Shown in pieces: positions 14,994 to 23,106 of a DNA stretch of 44,697 nucleotides. A model generated the notes under the pieces. The model searched no databases and was not told where the DNA came from. It worked only from the letters and a program-made list of their open reading frames with translations. Numbering within the stretch: position 1 is the first letter of the stretch; every line of letters begins with the position of its first letter. The stretch comes from JBKBRC01 sp046292345 (GTDB lineage: Bacteria > Bacteroidota > Rhodothermia > Rhodothermales > Rubricoccaceae), in NCBI GenBank assembly GCA_046292345.1, contig JBKBRC010000022.1:1-44697 (forward strand), given 5' to 3'. The position numbers and the translations under genes are program-made.

Positions 14994-15671
14994 ATGCTGC
15001 TCTTCTACCCCACCGCCGCCGCGGCGGTCCCGCCTCCCGAGGCCGGGCCGTTCGTGCTCTTCGGCGCGCTCCCGGACGCGCGCGCCGCCGCCGACGCGCT
15101 CGGGCCGGACGCGCGCGTGCTCGTGCTCCGTCCGGACCGCCTCGCCTTCCGCCTTGGGGTGCCTGCGCCCGGGCAGGCAACGGCGCAGGCTCTGCCTCCG
15201 GAGGCCGTCCTCAACGTGGACGCCGACGGACGCTACTGGCCGCCCCTGGCCATCGAGGCGGCCGGGGGCTACGTCCTGCGCCGCGGGTCCGCCGGCCCCG
15301 AACTGCTCCTCATCCACCGCCGCGGCGCGTGGGACCTGCCCAAGGGCAAGCTGGACTCCGGCGAGACGCCCGCACGCGGGGCGCTCCGCGAGGTGAGCGA
15401 GGAGGTCGGCGTGCCCGAGGAGGCGCTGCGGCTCGGCGCGGCGCTCGGCCCGACGACGCACGCTTACCTCTGGCCCCGGCGCGGCGTCTGCGCCGTCAAG
15501 ACGACCCACTGGTTCGCCATGACCACCGACGCCGAGCGCTTCACGCCGCAGGCCGAGGAGGACATCCACGAGGTCGCGTTCGTGCCCTGGCGCGAGGCCG
15601 GACGCCGCCTCGGCTTCGCCAGCCTCCGCGCGCACCACGCCCGCCTGGACCCGGTGCATCTGGCGGGGTGA
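14994..15671 (+). CDS. NUDIX hydrolase
   Basis: A 225-aa protein with a NUDIX domain in its C-terminal half (about 85-215). The NUDIX box is complete: GKLDSGETPARGALREVSEE followed by VGV (consensus Gx5Ex7REUxEExGU), so it should hydrolyse a nucleoside diphosphate linked to another moiety with Mg2+. LPKGKLDSGE is typical of the diadenosine-polyphosphate/ADP-sugar type, but substrate cannot be assigned. The N-terminal 80 residues (FVLFGALPDARAAADALG..) match nothing I recognise and may be an accessory domain. It is divergent from the disulfide oxidoreductase. Confidence 0.9.
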   Translation: MLLFYPTAAAAVPPPEAGPFVLFGALPDARAAADALGPDARVLVLRPDRLAFRLGVPAPGQATAQALPPEAVLNVDADGRYWPPLAIEAAGGYVLRRGSAGPELLLIHRRGAWDLPKGKLDSGETPARGALREVSEEVGVPEEALRLGAALGPTTHAYLWPRRGVCAVKTTHWFAMTTDAERFTPQAEEDIHEVAFVPWREAGRRLGFASLRAHHARLDPVHLAG

Positions 15672-15725
15672 CCCGCACAGAACCTGCGGCCGTCGCGCGG
15701 CGAGGCACACGCAGCAGCCCGGCGC

Positions 15726-16358
15726 TCATGCCGGCAGGGGCGTCTCGTTGGACGGGTGCCGGCCGCGCACGTCGGCGAAGCGGCGGCGGATGGCGCGCGT
15801 GTCCGCCTCGGCATCGGGCGTCGTCAGGACGGTCGCGAACGGGCCCACCTCGCGCCGCCCCCAGTCGATCTTGACGAGTACGACCGGCGCCCCGAGCGCG
15901 CGCGCGATGCGGTGATAGCCTGTCTTCCAGCGGTCCACGCGGCGGCGGGTGCCCTCGGGGGTGACGCCCAGCAGGAGGCGGCCGTCGCTGCGCGCGGCCG
16001 CGGCCACCTGCGCGACGAGGTCTCCGGGCGCGGCGCGGTCTACGGGGATGCCGCCGAGCGCGCGCAGCGCCCAGCCGAGCGGCCCGCGGAAGAGCGAGTG
16101 CTTGGCGAGGAAGCGCACGCGCAGCCCGAGCGCCATCACGGCCGCCAGGCCCACGACGCCGTCCCAGTTGGACGTGTGCGGGGCTACGACACAGACCATG
16201 TGCGGCACGTCCGGAAACGCGCCCACGATGCGGAAGCGGCTCAGGCGCAGCACGAGCCGCCCGAGCGCACGGCTGGCGGCCGTCCCGCCCCGCGGGCGGA
16301 ACGCGCCGGGCAGCTCCGGAAGCGCGACCGTAGGATGGGGCGCGTCGGGTAGCGGCAT
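15726..16358 (-). CDS. Lysophospholipid acyltransferase (PlsC-like) family protein
   Basis: A 210-aa acyltransferase of the glycerol-3-phosphate/1-acylglycerol-3-phosphate family. Block I is H61-x4-D66 (APHTSNWDG); Block III is GVTPEGTRRRV (PEGT at 134-137), followed by the WKTGYHRIARALGAPVVLV segment. It would transfer an acyl chain to a lysophospholipid or other acceptor at the inner membrane. The frame is open further upstream (to 16472), but the ATG at 16358 is preferred: it precedes the conserved part by a normal distance and avoids an atypical N-terminus. It is divergent from the FKBP gene. Confidence 0.88.
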   Translation of the reverse strand: MPLPDAPHPTVALPELPGAFRPRGGTAASRALGRLVLRLSRFRIVGAFPDVPHMVCVVAPHTSNWDGVVGLAAVMALGLRVRFLAKHSLFRGPLGWALRALGGIPVDRAAPGDLVAQVAAAARSDGRLLLGVTPEGTRRRVDRWKTGYHRIARALGAPVVLVKIDWGRREVGPFATVLTTPDAEADTRAIRRRFADVRGRHPSNETPLPA

Positions 16359-16494
16359 AGGGGAAAATGCAGACGGCAGGCCGGCGAAGATGACGACGCC
16401 GGAAGACCCGTGCACGGGAACGCTCGCGAACTCATCTGCCCGGCGTGCGTGCGGTGAAATCCCGGCGCGCACGCCGGGCGCCCTTCCAGCGTTC

Positions 16495-16500
16495 TAGCTT
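16495..16500 (+). promoter_or_regulatory. TAGCTT promoter-like element before FKBP gene
   Basis: TAGCTT lies 27 nt upstream of the ATG at 16528, the same spacing as before the response regulator. Confidence 0.4.
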
Positions 16501-16527
16501 TCTCCCGACGCTCACAGCTGCTCCTCC

Positions 16528-16938
16528 ATGCGCCTTCTCGCCCTCTTTCTGCTCCTTGCCGTGCTGCCGCTCGCCGCGTGCGATTCCAACACGCTCCGCG
16601 TCGTCAACTGCCCGCCCGATAGCGGCGAGATCACGGTCGAGAACGTCGTCGTGGGTACGGGCGGCGGGCCGGCCACGGCCTCGAGCGTCGTCGTGGTGGA
16701 CTACGAAGGGCGTCTCGGTACGGCCGACGGCGAGGTGTTCGACAGCGCCACGCGCGCCACGCTCGGCCTCGCCGGGACGGTGCGCGGCTTCCAGCAGGGC
16801 GTGGCGGGCATGCGCCTCGGCGGGCGCCGCATCATCACGATCCCGCCCAGCCTGGGCTACCGCGGCGTACCGCAGCCCAACATCCCGGCCTGCTCCACGC
16901 TCCGCTTCGACGTGACGCTGATCGACATCGTCGGCTGA
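16528..16938 (+). CDS. FKBP-type peptidyl-prolyl isomerase lipoprotein
   Basis: A 136-aa periplasmic or outer-membrane-anchored prolyl isomerase. The signal peptide with lipobox LPLAAC ends at about residue 18. A single FKBP domain follows (about 50-136) with VVVVDYEGRLGTADGEVFDS, VRGFQQGVAGMRLGGRR, IPPSLGYRGVP and the closing FDVTLIDIV strand. It should speed proline isomerisation in secreted proteins. Its last 17 bp and stop codon have been copied in tandem downstream (16918-17036). Confidence 0.92.
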   Translation: MRLLALFLLLAVLPLAACDSNTLRVVNCPPDSGEITVENVVVGTGGGPATASSVVVVDYEGRLGTADGEVFDSATRATLGLAGTVRGFQQGVAGMRLGGRRIITIPPSLGYRGVPQPNIPACSTLRFDVTLIDIVG

Positions 16939-17036
16939 TCGACATCGTCGGCTGATCGACATCGTCGGCTGATCGACATCGTCGGCTGATCGACATCGTC
17001 GGCTGATCGACATCGTCGGCGGATCGACATCGTCGG
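16918..17036. repeat. 7 x 17-bp tandem repeat starting in the FKBP gene 3' end
   Basis: Seven copies of ctgatcgacatcgtcgg (period 17). The first is the coding end of the FKBP gene (LIDIVG) and the stop codon spans the junction to the next; the last copy starts cggatc. Every unit contains CGAC-ATC-GTCG, a 4-bp stem with a 3-nt loop. The array fills the space between the FKBP stop and the convergent 5'-nucleotidase gene and may act as terminator or spacer. Confidence 0.95.
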
Positions 17037-17056
17037 CCTGTGGCGGCCGCGGCGCC

Positions 17057-18631
17057 TCACTCGGCGCCGTAGCGGCGGACGACCTCGAGGATGAGCGCCC
17101 GGCGGACGTCGCCGTGGCGCCCGGTGATCGTGACGTCGGGGTTCGAGGCGGCGTTGAAGTACCCCAGGCCGGTCTCGCGGCCGGAGACCAGAAAGTCGCT
17201 CGTGGCGATGGTGTAGACGCGGTCGGGGTCGAGCGGCTGCCCGCCGATGCGCCAGCGGCCGTCCTCGCCCAGCGCGAGGCCGTGCGTCTGCAGGTAGCCG
17301 CCCGTGCCCACGTTGGCCAGGCCCTGTGCAAGCACGCGGGCCAGCAGGGCGCCCGGCAGGCGCACCGAGACGACCTCGCCGCCGAAGGGCAGCACGCGGA
17401 TGGCGTCGTACTCGGTAAACACGCCCGGCGTGAGTACGTCGTCGATGCGGATGGAGCCGCCGTTGAAAACGGCCGCCTCGGCCGGCGCGCCGTCGGCGCG
17501 GGCGGCGCGGTAGAAGCCCTCGGCGATGAGCGCGGCGAGCGGCGCCGGGCGGTTGCGCACGGTCGCCTCGCGGCCGTCGAGCGGCTCGGGGAGCGTCGCC
17601 ACGCGGCGCGTGGGCTCGAAGCCGTCGGCCCGGAAGCCGGCAAAGCCGGCCTCGACCCACCGCGCGACCTCGGCCGCCACGGCCGCGTCTTCGGGGATCG
17701 TCTCGTCGATGAACACCAACTCGTGCTCGGTGCCGACGACGCCGCGCCGCGCGTGCACGTGCACGCGGTGGACCCACACGGTGCGCGCGTTGGCATCGGC
17801 CTTGGCGATCGGCGTGCGCATCGGGCCGCGCCGCGCGAGGATGTTGTCGTGCTCGTGGCCTCCCAGGACGAGATCGAGGGCGAGCGTCTCGGCGGCGCGC
17901 AGGTCGGTACCGAAGTCGAGGTGGGTGAGCGCCAGGCGGACGTCCACGTCGCCGGGGAGCGCGGCCAGGTCGCGCGCGAGCGTCTCGAGCGCGTCGTCGT
18001 AGGCCACGTAGGGCTTGACCGTGCTCGGGATGACTGCGCTCACGATGCCGACGGTAACGGGCTCGCCCCTGGCCTCTCCGGCGCGCAGCACTAGGCGCTC
18101 GGAGACGTTGGGGAAGGGCGGTGCGCCGGGCGCCGGTCGCGCGTTGCCCGAGACGTGCGGGAAGCGCGCCTCGGCCATGCGCGCGCGGAAGTCGTCCTCG
18201 GTCAGGTCGAACTCGTGGTTGCCGAGCGCAGCCACGTCGAGCCCGAGCGCGTTCAGAACGGCCACCATCTGCCGCCCCGCGAGGCGCTGCCCGTCCACGC
18301 GCGCCGTGCCGAGCGCCGACGGGCTCAGGAAGTCGCCCGCCAGGACGGTCAGCAGGCGCGGGTTCTCGGCGAGCAGGCGCTGCCGGAGCGTGGCCACACG
18401 CGCGAGCCCGCCCGCCGCGCCGCCCTCGACGGGCGTGAGCTCGTAGACGTCGTTGAGGTGGAGAATGGTGAGCGTGCGGACGCTGTCGGCAGGCATGCCG
18501 CTCGCCGCCGCGGGAGCCGTCGCGGGAGCCGTCGCGGGAGCCGTCGCGGCGCAGGCGCCGAGCACGAGCACGAGCGCGCCGAGCGCGCCGGCGCGGGCCA
18601 GCCGCCGGGACCATCGGGCAGCCCGGCCCAT
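17057..18631 (-). CDS. 5'-nucleotidase/UshA-family metallophosphatase lipoprotein
   Basis: A 524-aa secreted phosphoesterase that would hydrolyse nucleotides or UDP-sugars. The lipoprotein signal peptide ends VLGAC, followed by a repeated ATAP linker. The metallophosphatase domain has LTILHLNDVYEL (for the DxH motif), LAGDFLSPS (GDxxxxS), ALGNHEFD (GNHE), LTHLDFGTD and LGGHEHD (GHxH). The usual D-x-H is N-D-V here (HLNDVYE), a change known in a UshA-like subgroup. The 5'-nucleotidase C-terminal domain (about 330-520) carries FNGGSIR and VGTGGYLQT. The ATG at 18631 is chosen over 18670, because the latter would overlap the start of the divergent gene. Confidence 0.9.
   Translation of the reverse strand: MGRAARWSRRLARAGALGALVLVLGACAATAPATAPATAPAAASGMPADSVRTLTILHLNDVYELTPVEGGAAGGLARVATLRQRLLAENPRLLTVLAGDFLSPSALGTARVDGQRLAGRQMVAVLNALGLDVAALGNHEFDLTEDDFRARMAEARFPHVSGNARPAPGAPPFPNVSERLVLRAGEARGEPVTVGIVSAVIPSTVKPYVAYDDALETLARDLAALPGDVDVRLALTHLDFGTDLRAAETLALDLVLGGHEHDNILARRGPMRTPIAKADANARTVWVHRVHVHARRGVVGTEHELVFIDETIPEDAAVAAEVARWVEAGFAGFRADGFEPTRRVATLPEPLDGREATVRNRPAPLAALIAEGFYRAARADGAPAEAAVFNGGSIRIDDVLTPGVFTEYDAIRVLPFGGEVVSVRLPGALLARVLAQGLANVGTGGYLQTHGLALGEDGRWRIGGQPLDPDRVYTIATSDFLVSGRETGLGYFNAASNPDVTITGRHGDVRRALILEVVRRYGAE
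18511..18546. repeat. 3 x 12-bp tandem repeat in the 5'-nucleotidase linker
   Basis: Three perfect copies of cgggagccgtcg encode the ATAP-type spacer directly after the lipidated cysteine. Confidence 0.9.
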
Positions 18632-18668
18632 ATAAAAGAGCATTCGTTCCAGACAGACGGCTACGCTC

Positions 18669-18962
18669 ATGGCACTTTATCAGCTTCAGGAGGCCACGCT
18701 CGGCGACCTCGACGGACAGGGGTACGTGTTTCCCTCGGACGATACGCGCGGCTCGGGCTTTCGGGGCGTCTTTTTCGCGGCGCCCGAAGCGTCGTCGGAC
18801 GACGTGGTGGACGGCCTCGTCAATGCGGCGCCGGTGCCGTTCGAGGGTGTCGTGTACCGCAAGACGACCGAAGGCCGTGCCTCGGTCCTGGCCGATGTCC
18901 ACCGGGCGACGCGCCTGCGCCACGCCCTTCGGCTCGACTTCGAGGTCGTCGAGGAGAGCTAG
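18669..18962 (+). CDS. Hypothetical protein, 97 aa
   Basis: Not recognised. The 97-residue acidic protein (MALYQLQEATLGDLDGQGYV...) has no signal peptide, membrane segment or cysteine, and a mixed alpha/beta look with RATRLRHALRLDFEVVEES at the end. Codon use matches neighbouring genes, so it is probably real. Its ATG lies 38 bp from the chosen start of the divergent 5'-nucleotidase, so both promoters must be very compact; the region contains ATATAAAAG. A strong hairpin follows the stop. Confidence 0.65.
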   Translation: MALYQLQEATLGDLDGQGYVFPSDDTRGSGFRGVFFAAPEASSDDVVDGLVNAAPVPFEGVVYRKTTEGRASVLADVHRATRLRHALRLDFEVVEES

Positions 18963-18963
18963 C

Positions 18964-19004
18964 GGAGCCGCGCGCTGCCATGCGCGAGGCCGGGCGGCGG
19001 CTCC
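18964..19004. terminator. Hairpin between convergent genes
   Basis: GGAGCCGC (18964-18971) pairs perfectly with GCGGCTCC (18997-19004); the first arm starts one base after the plus-strand stop and the second ends 9 bp before the end of the minus-strand gene. It probably stops transcription from both sides. Confidence 0.5.
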
Positions 19005-19013
19005 CCGACGAGG

Positions 19014-19529
19014 CTAGGCCCCTTGGCGCTGCCAGAGCGTGAGCGCGACCGTCAGCAGATACACTTGCGCGAGCAGGGGCAGCTCTCTGCTCAGGTGGAG
19101 CCGTACGCGGCGGCGGAAGATGCCCTCGCGCCGAATCTCCCCTAGCGGCTGCGCGTTCCCGTCGGCGCCGAGCGCCTCGACGGTGTGGCGGGAGACGAGG
19201 CCCGAGTGCCCGGCGAGGCGGAGCATGAGCGGTGCCGAGCGCCCGAGCACCTCGGCGCGGATCTCGGCCTCGTAGACCGTGCGCCACACGCTCTGGCGAC
19301 GCGTGCGGGCGAGCAGCACGTCTGCGAGCAGCAGCGAGAACTCGTTTTTGCTCAGCGGTGCCCGGAAGTCGAACACCGCCTGCCCGAGGAAGACCTGACC
19401 TGTGCCTGCCCAGCCTGAGGGCAGCCGCACGAGCGCCCGCAGGCCCTCGGCGTCGCACACGTAGAAGTCCCGCGCGCCGGCATGCGTTGGGCGGGCGAGC
19501 AGGCCATCGGGGCCGGGGTGCCCGCTCAC
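19014..19529 (-). CDS. Unknown protein, possibly LURP-one/scramblase-like
   Basis: A 171-aa protein starting at a GTG that overlaps the stop of the GH13 gene (GTGA), so it is co-translated with the amylase. It looks like a beta-rich domain (DFYVCDAEGLRALVRLPSG, LMLRLAGHSGLVSRHTVEAL) and ends in a hydrophobic segment, LPLLAQVYLLTVALTLW, after PLGEIRREGIFRRRVRLHL. The arrangement recalls Tubby C-terminal/LURP-one or phospholipid-scramblase-like proteins, but this is a weak resemblance. No catalytic motif is visible. Confidence 0.55.
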   Translation of the reverse strand: MSGHPGPDGLLARPTHAGARDFYVCDAEGLRALVRLPSGWAGTGQVFLGQAVFDFRAPLSKNEFSLLLADVLLARTRRQSVWRTVYEAEIRAEVLGRSAPLMLRLAGHSGLVSRHTVEALGADGNAQPLGEIRREGIFRRRVRLHLSRELPLLAQVYLLTVALTLWQRQGA

Positions 19530-22030
19530 TCGGCGATCAGGATGCGGTAGCCGCCGGCGGGGACGGCGAGCCGCGTCGGGTCTGCAGGCTCGCCCGAGAG
19601 CGCGTCGTAGAGGCCGGCGTAGGCGCGGCCCGGTGGCGGGGGCGCCGCGAACGCCGCCGGCGCGGCGCCCGTGTTGAGCGCCACGACGACGTCGGGCGCG
19701 CCCGGCGTGCTGCGACGGTAGACCCACACGTAGCGCTCGGCACGCAGCGTCTCGAAGTGCCCGTAGCGGAGGGCCGGCTGCGCGCGGCGAAGCCGGACGA
19801 GCGCGCGCGCCTCGGCGAACACGGCGCGCTCGTCGGCCGTCACCGCGTCGTCGAAGCGCATCGGGCGGCGGTTGTCGGGGTCTCCGGCGCCGGTCTTGGC
19901 GATCTCGTTGCCGTAGTAGACCGTCGGCACGCCGGGGGTGGTGAGGAGGTAGGCCAGCGCGAGCGTGTGCCGGCGGTAGGTGACCGGATCGTCCACGCGC
20001 GGCGGGTCGGTCCAGCCGAGCGCGGCCTCGTCGTCGCCCGGCCGCAGGTCCTCCACGAGGGCCGGGAAGCGCGGCTTGTCGTGCGAGTCGAGGAGGTTGC
20101 CCATCACGTGGAGCGGCCCGAAGGTGCGCAGCGAGCGGTCCATCTCGGCGGCGAGATCGGCGAGCGAGCCCTCGCGCGCGAGCGCGGCGATGGCGGCATC
20201 GTAGAGCAGGAAGTTGAACTGCGCGTCGAGCTGCCCCGGCGTGACGTACGAGCCGATGAGCGCGTACGAGCCGAACGTCTCGCCGATCTGGTAGAGCGGC
20301 CCGCGCCCGTCGGCGCGGCGTGCCGGCTCCACCTCGGCGCGGAGGCGGGCCGTGAGCGCGCGCCAGAAGTCGTTCGGGACGTGCTTGACGGCGTCGTGCC
20401 GGAAGCCGTCGGCGCCGGTCTCGCGGAGCCACCAGACGGCGTCGGCCGTGAGCGCGTCGATGGCCTCGGGCGCGCCCTCGAAGTCGAACGAGGGCAGGTA
20501 CGGCTCGAACCACGTCGTGAGGCGGTGGTCGTCCCAGCGGCGCAGGTTGAGCGAGCCGTCGGGCAGCTCGAGCGTGCCGAACCAGTGGCGGCGCTCGCGG
20601 AAGTAGGGGTGGTCCTCGTGGACGTGGTTGGCCACGAAGTCGAAGAGCACGCGCAGGCCGCGCGCGTGCGCCTCGCCGACGAGCGTGCGCAGGAGCGCCA
20701 GGTCGCCCAGGCGGGGGTCCACCTCGCGCGGCGCGACGGGCCAGTAGCCGTGGTAGCCGGTGTAGTAGCGGTGCGGCGGCGGGAACTCGCGGTGGGCGTG
20801 CGCGGGGTTGCGGTAGAGCGGCGAGAGCCAGAGCGTGTTCACGCCGAGGCTGTCGAAGTAGCCTGCGCGCAGCCGGTCGAGGATCCCCTGGAGGTCGCCG
20901 CCGTGGTAGTTGGCGCGCGCGTCGAGGCGCGCGTCCTGGACGGGGCGCGTGTTGGCGGAGTCACCGTCGGCGAAGCGGTCCACGACGATCTGGTAGAGGA
21001 TGGCGTCATGCCACGTCTCGGGAGCCAGGCCGGCGGCCTGCGCCTCGGCGAGCGGCCGCCCGTCGTAGAGCGGCGTCTCGGCCCACGGCGCGACGAGGCC
21101 GCCCTCGGCGGCGGCCACGCGGAGGCGGCTCAGCCCGGGCGCGTCCTCGGGGCGGACGGCCACGCGCACCTCGCGGCCCGCGGCCGTCTCGACGACCGCG
21201 ACGGATGCCGCGCGCCGGTTGCCGACAAGCGCGACGACGTGCTCGGGCCCGAGCGGCCAGGCGACCGGCCGGCCGGCGGCGTCCTCGCGCCAGAGGCCGA
21301 AGCGGTAGACGACGGCGCCCGCGGCGGGCACGGTGCCGAGCGGGCGCAGGCCGGCGCGGCCCTCGGCGGCGGGCCGCACCGAGAGCACGTTGTTGTAGGC
21401 CCCAAAGGGGTTGGCGACCGAGTCGGGCCGCGCGGGGTCCATCGCCTCGGTGCCGTCGACAGTGAACTTGTACTCGTAGCGCCCGGGCGGGACGGCCCGC
21501 GTGAGTGCGAAGCGCCCGTCGGGGCGGCGCTCGAGGCGGTCGGCAGAGCGCGACCAGTCGTTGAACGCGCCGATTACATAGACATCGGTAGGGGGCGGCA
21601 CGCGCGGGCGCGCCAGGTCCGGGTCGAAGACGAACGTGACGAGCGGCTCGGTCGCCGCCTCCGCGGCGAGCGCGTACGCCTGCCCGCCGAGCGCGAACGG
21701 TATGGCCGCCACGCCTTCGAAGCCTGCGCGCGCGCGCAGGACGATGCGCCCGGCCTCGAAGCGCGCCTCCACGTCCGGATGCGGCCCGAAGGCGGGCGCC
21801 GCGTCGGTGCCGAGCAAGTCGTAGGCATCGAGCGTGTCGGCGCGGCCGGCCACGAGGCGCACGACGGGCACGACGGCCGGCAGGGCGTCCGGTGCAGCGC
21901 CGGTGGCCGTGCCTGAGGCGGACGCGTCTGGGAGGGCCGCATCAGGGGCAAGGGCCGGCGGCGCGGAGCAGCCTGCGGCGAGGGCGGCGAGCACGAGGAG
22001 CGCGCAGAGGGAACGCATGAGACAGCGCAT
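19526..22030 (-). CDS. Secreted GH13 alpha-amylase-family glycosidase with CBM48-like domain
   Basis: An 834-aa lipoprotein (lipobox LAALAAGC) likely to cleave alpha-glucans outside the cytoplasm. An N-terminal region of unknown fold is followed by a carbohydrate-binding, CBM48-like domain at about 143-217 (VYVIGAFNDWSRS, GRYEYKFTVDG). Then comes a GH13 barrel of the neopullulanase/cyclomaltodextrinase type: LFDFVANHVHEDHPYF, the nucleophile in GFRHDAVKHVP (about D545), the acid in IGETFGS (about E583) and the third carboxylate in NLLDSHDKPRF (about D651). The start at 22018 (MRSLCALLVLAAL) fits both the signal peptide and the TACCTT element 30 nt upstream better than 22030. Confidence 0.9.
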   Translation of the reverse strand: MRCLMRSLCALLVLAALAAGCSAPPALAPDAALPDASASGTATGAAPDALPAVVPVVRLVAGRADTLDAYDLLGTDAAPAFGPHPDVEARFEAGRIVLRARAGFEGVAAIPFALGGQAYALAAEAATEPLVTFVFDPDLARPRVPPPTDVYVIGAFNDWSRSADRLERRPDGRFALTRAVPPGRYEYKFTVDGTEAMDPARPDSVANPFGAYNNVLSVRPAAEGRAGLRPLGTVPAAGAVVYRFGLWREDAAGRPVAWPLGPEHVVALVGNRRAASVAVVETAAGREVRVAVRPEDAPGLSRLRVAAAEGGLVAPWAETPLYDGRPLAEAQAAGLAPETWHDAILYQIVVDRFADGDSANTRPVQDARLDARANYHGGDLQGILDRLRAGYFDSLGVNTLWLSPLYRNPAHAHREFPPPHRYYTGYHGYWPVAPREVDPRLGDLALLRTLVGEAHARGLRVLFDFVANHVHEDHPYFRERRHWFGTLELPDGSLNLRRWDDHRLTTWFEPYLPSFDFEGAPEAIDALTADAVWWLRETGADGFRHDAVKHVPNDFWRALTARLRAEVEPARRADGRGPLYQIGETFGSYALIGSYVTPGQLDAQFNFLLYDAAIAALAREGSLADLAAEMDRSLRTFGPLHVMGNLLDSHDKPRFPALVEDLRPGDDEAALGWTDPPRVDDPVTYRRHTLALAYLLTTPGVPTVYYGNEIAKTGAGDPDNRRPMRFDDAVTADERAVFAEARALVRLRRAQPALRYGHFETLRAERYVWVYRRSTPGAPDVVVALNTGAAPAAFAAPPPPGRAYAGLYDALSGEPADPTRLAVPAGGYRILIAE

Positions 22031-22048
22031 GTGCGTTTTCGTGGCCGC

Positions 22049-22054
22049 AAGGTA
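22049..22054 (-). promoter_or_regulatory. TACCTT promoter-like element before GH13 gene
   Basis: TACCTT on the minus strand, 30 nt before the ATG at 22018, a variant of the TAGYTT element. Confidence 0.3.
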
Positions 22055-22080
22055 GCGCCGCGGCGCGCGCCCCCCCGGAG

Positions 22081-22119
22081 CCGAAGACCGACGCCGAAGA
22101 CCGACGCCGAAGACCGACG
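22081..22119. repeat. 3 x 13-bp tandem repeat after the ArfB-like gene
   Basis: Three perfect copies of ccgaagaccgacg, 24-62 nt downstream of the ArfB-like stop. On the minus strand CGTCG-GTCTT-CGGCG can pair (one G-U). Confidence 0.9.
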
Positions 22120-22142
22120 CGCGGAGCCGGCCCGGCGACGGG

Positions 22143-22481
22143 TCAGTCGGGATCGGGGCGACGACGGGCGGCCTTGCGCTCGCCCTGCCGCCGCTTGGCC
22201 TCGAGGCGGCGGCGCTTGGAGGCGGGCGTCGGGCGCGTAGCCGTGCGCGGCGTCTCGGGCGTGGCGCGCCGCACGAGGCGGCGGCGAAGCTCGGCGAGCG
22301 CGGCCTGCTTGTTCTGGCGCTGGCTCCGGCGGTCGCGCCGCGTGACGACGAGCCCCGAGGGCCGGTGCGTGAGGCGCACGCCCGTCTCTACCTTGTTGGC
22401 ACGCTGCCCGCCGCGAGTGCCCGCGCGCAGCGTCTCGACGGAGCACTCGGCGAGGAGGGCGTCGTCATCGTCCGGGGGCAT
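22143..22481 (-). CDS. ArfB/RF1-domain peptidyl-tRNA hydrolase-like protein
   Basis: A 112-aa protein with a release-factor catalytic domain: GTRGGQRANKVETGVRLTH carries the GGQ motif that places water at the peptidyl-tRNA ester bond. A basic tail follows (TPASKRRRLEAKRRQGERKAARR), as in ArfB/YaeJ, which uses it to enter the empty mRNA channel of stalled ribosomes. There is no codon-recognition domain, so it is a rescue factor rather than RF1/RF2. The residue before GGQ is Arg rather than the more usual Pro-Gly, as in short RF-like proteins. It starts 11 bp after the mgtC-like stop, so the two are probably one transcript. Confidence 0.85.
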   Translation of the reverse strand: MPPDDDDALLAECSVETLRAGTRGGQRANKVETGVRLTHRPSGLVVTRRDRRSQRQNKQAALAELRRRLVRRATPETPRTATRPTPASKRRRLEAKRRQGERKAARRRPDPD

Positions 22482-22492
22482 CGGGGGGGACG

Positions 22493-22948
22493 TCACGGAG
22501 CGCGGCGGCGGAGATAGTGGTCCTCGACGCGGTCCATCGCCGAGAGGGTGAAGACGAGCAGCAGCGTGGCGCCGACGGCGAGCACGTAGTGCCCGAGCGC
22601 AACCGCAATGCCGATGGGGGAGACCGTGAGCAGCGTCGCGGCCGTCGTGATGCCGCGCGCGCGGCCCCGCGACGCGTCCTGGAAGATGATGCCGGCGCCA
22701 ACGAACCCGAGCCCGGTCGCGATGGCCTGGATGGCGCGCACGGGATCGGCAACGTCCTCGGCGCGGCCCGCCGTCGCGGCCAGGCTGACCTCGACAAACA
22801 GGAACGACGCGAACGCAATCAGCATCATCGTGCGCAGGCCGGCGCCCTTGCCGCGCGCCTCGCGCTCCCACCCGACGAGCCCGCCGAGCAGGAGCGCGAG
22901 CAGGCTCTCGGCGAGCGTGGCAAGGTCGGCGAGGGCGGTCTGGAGCAT
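22493..22948 (-). CDS. MgtC/SapB-family membrane protein
   Basis: A 151-aa membrane protein with four or five hydrophobic segments and the MgtC family core LLALLLGGLVGWEREARGKGAGLRT near the N-terminus, then RAIQAIATGLGFVGAGIIF and GITTAATLL. MgtC proteins help bacteria cope with low Mg2+ and, in pathogens, inhibit the F-ATPase; this short form lacks the C-terminal ACT-like domain. TACTTT lies only 6 nt before the ATG, so the mRNA may be leaderless. It is divergent from the VanX-like gene. Confidence 0.9.
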   Translation of the reverse strand: MLQTALADLATLAESLLALLLGGLVGWEREARGKGAGLRTMMLIAFASFLFVEVSLAATAGRAEDVADPVRAIQAIATGLGFVGAGIIFQDASRGRARGITTAATLLTVSPIGIAVALGHYVLAVGATLLLVFTLSAMDRVEDHYLRRRAP

Positions 22949-22954
22949 AGGGGT

Positions 22955-22960
22955 AAAGTA
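22955..22960 (-). promoter_or_regulatory. TACTTT element adjacent to the mgtC-like start
   Basis: On the minus strand TACTTT is followed by ACCCCTATG; at this spacing transcription would begin at or next to the start codon. Confidence 0.25.
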
Positions 22961-23058
22961 GGCGAGTGCGCGCAGAGAACGCGCGGGCGCCCTGTCCGGC
23001 TCTGCGGCGCGACGGTCGGGCGTGCGGCGGCCCGTCGGAGCGTGTGCGCCGATCGCGC

Positions 23059-23065
23059 TAGTTTG
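23059..23065 (+). promoter_or_regulatory. TAGTTTG promoter-like element before VanX-like gene
   Basis: TAGTTTG lies 41 nt before the GTG at 23107 and is identical to the element before the hemolysin-III gene. Confidence 0.4.
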
Positions 23066-23106
23066 GCCGTTGCCCGCCCCTCTCGCTCACGACTCCCCGA
23101 AAGGCT

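Noticed and set aside
12883..15180. 765-aa minus-strand open frame overlapping yhbY and the oxidoreductase
   Set aside because: Arg-rich out-of-frame translation of two real genes; no domain.
16918..17036. CRISPR array
   Set aside because: Uninterrupted 17-bp tandem repeats without spacers and no cas genes. The same holds for the 19-bp arrays at 29.7-30.0 kb.
16857..18923. Minus-strand frames running through the 17-bp repeats into the 5'-nucleotidase region
   Set aside because: They stay open only because the repeat period and GC bias avoid stops; the true 5'-nucleotidase frame is different and complete.
19232..21916. 894-aa plus-strand frame opposite the GH13 gene
   Set aside because: Shadow frame; the GH13 catalytic residues are all on the minus strand.
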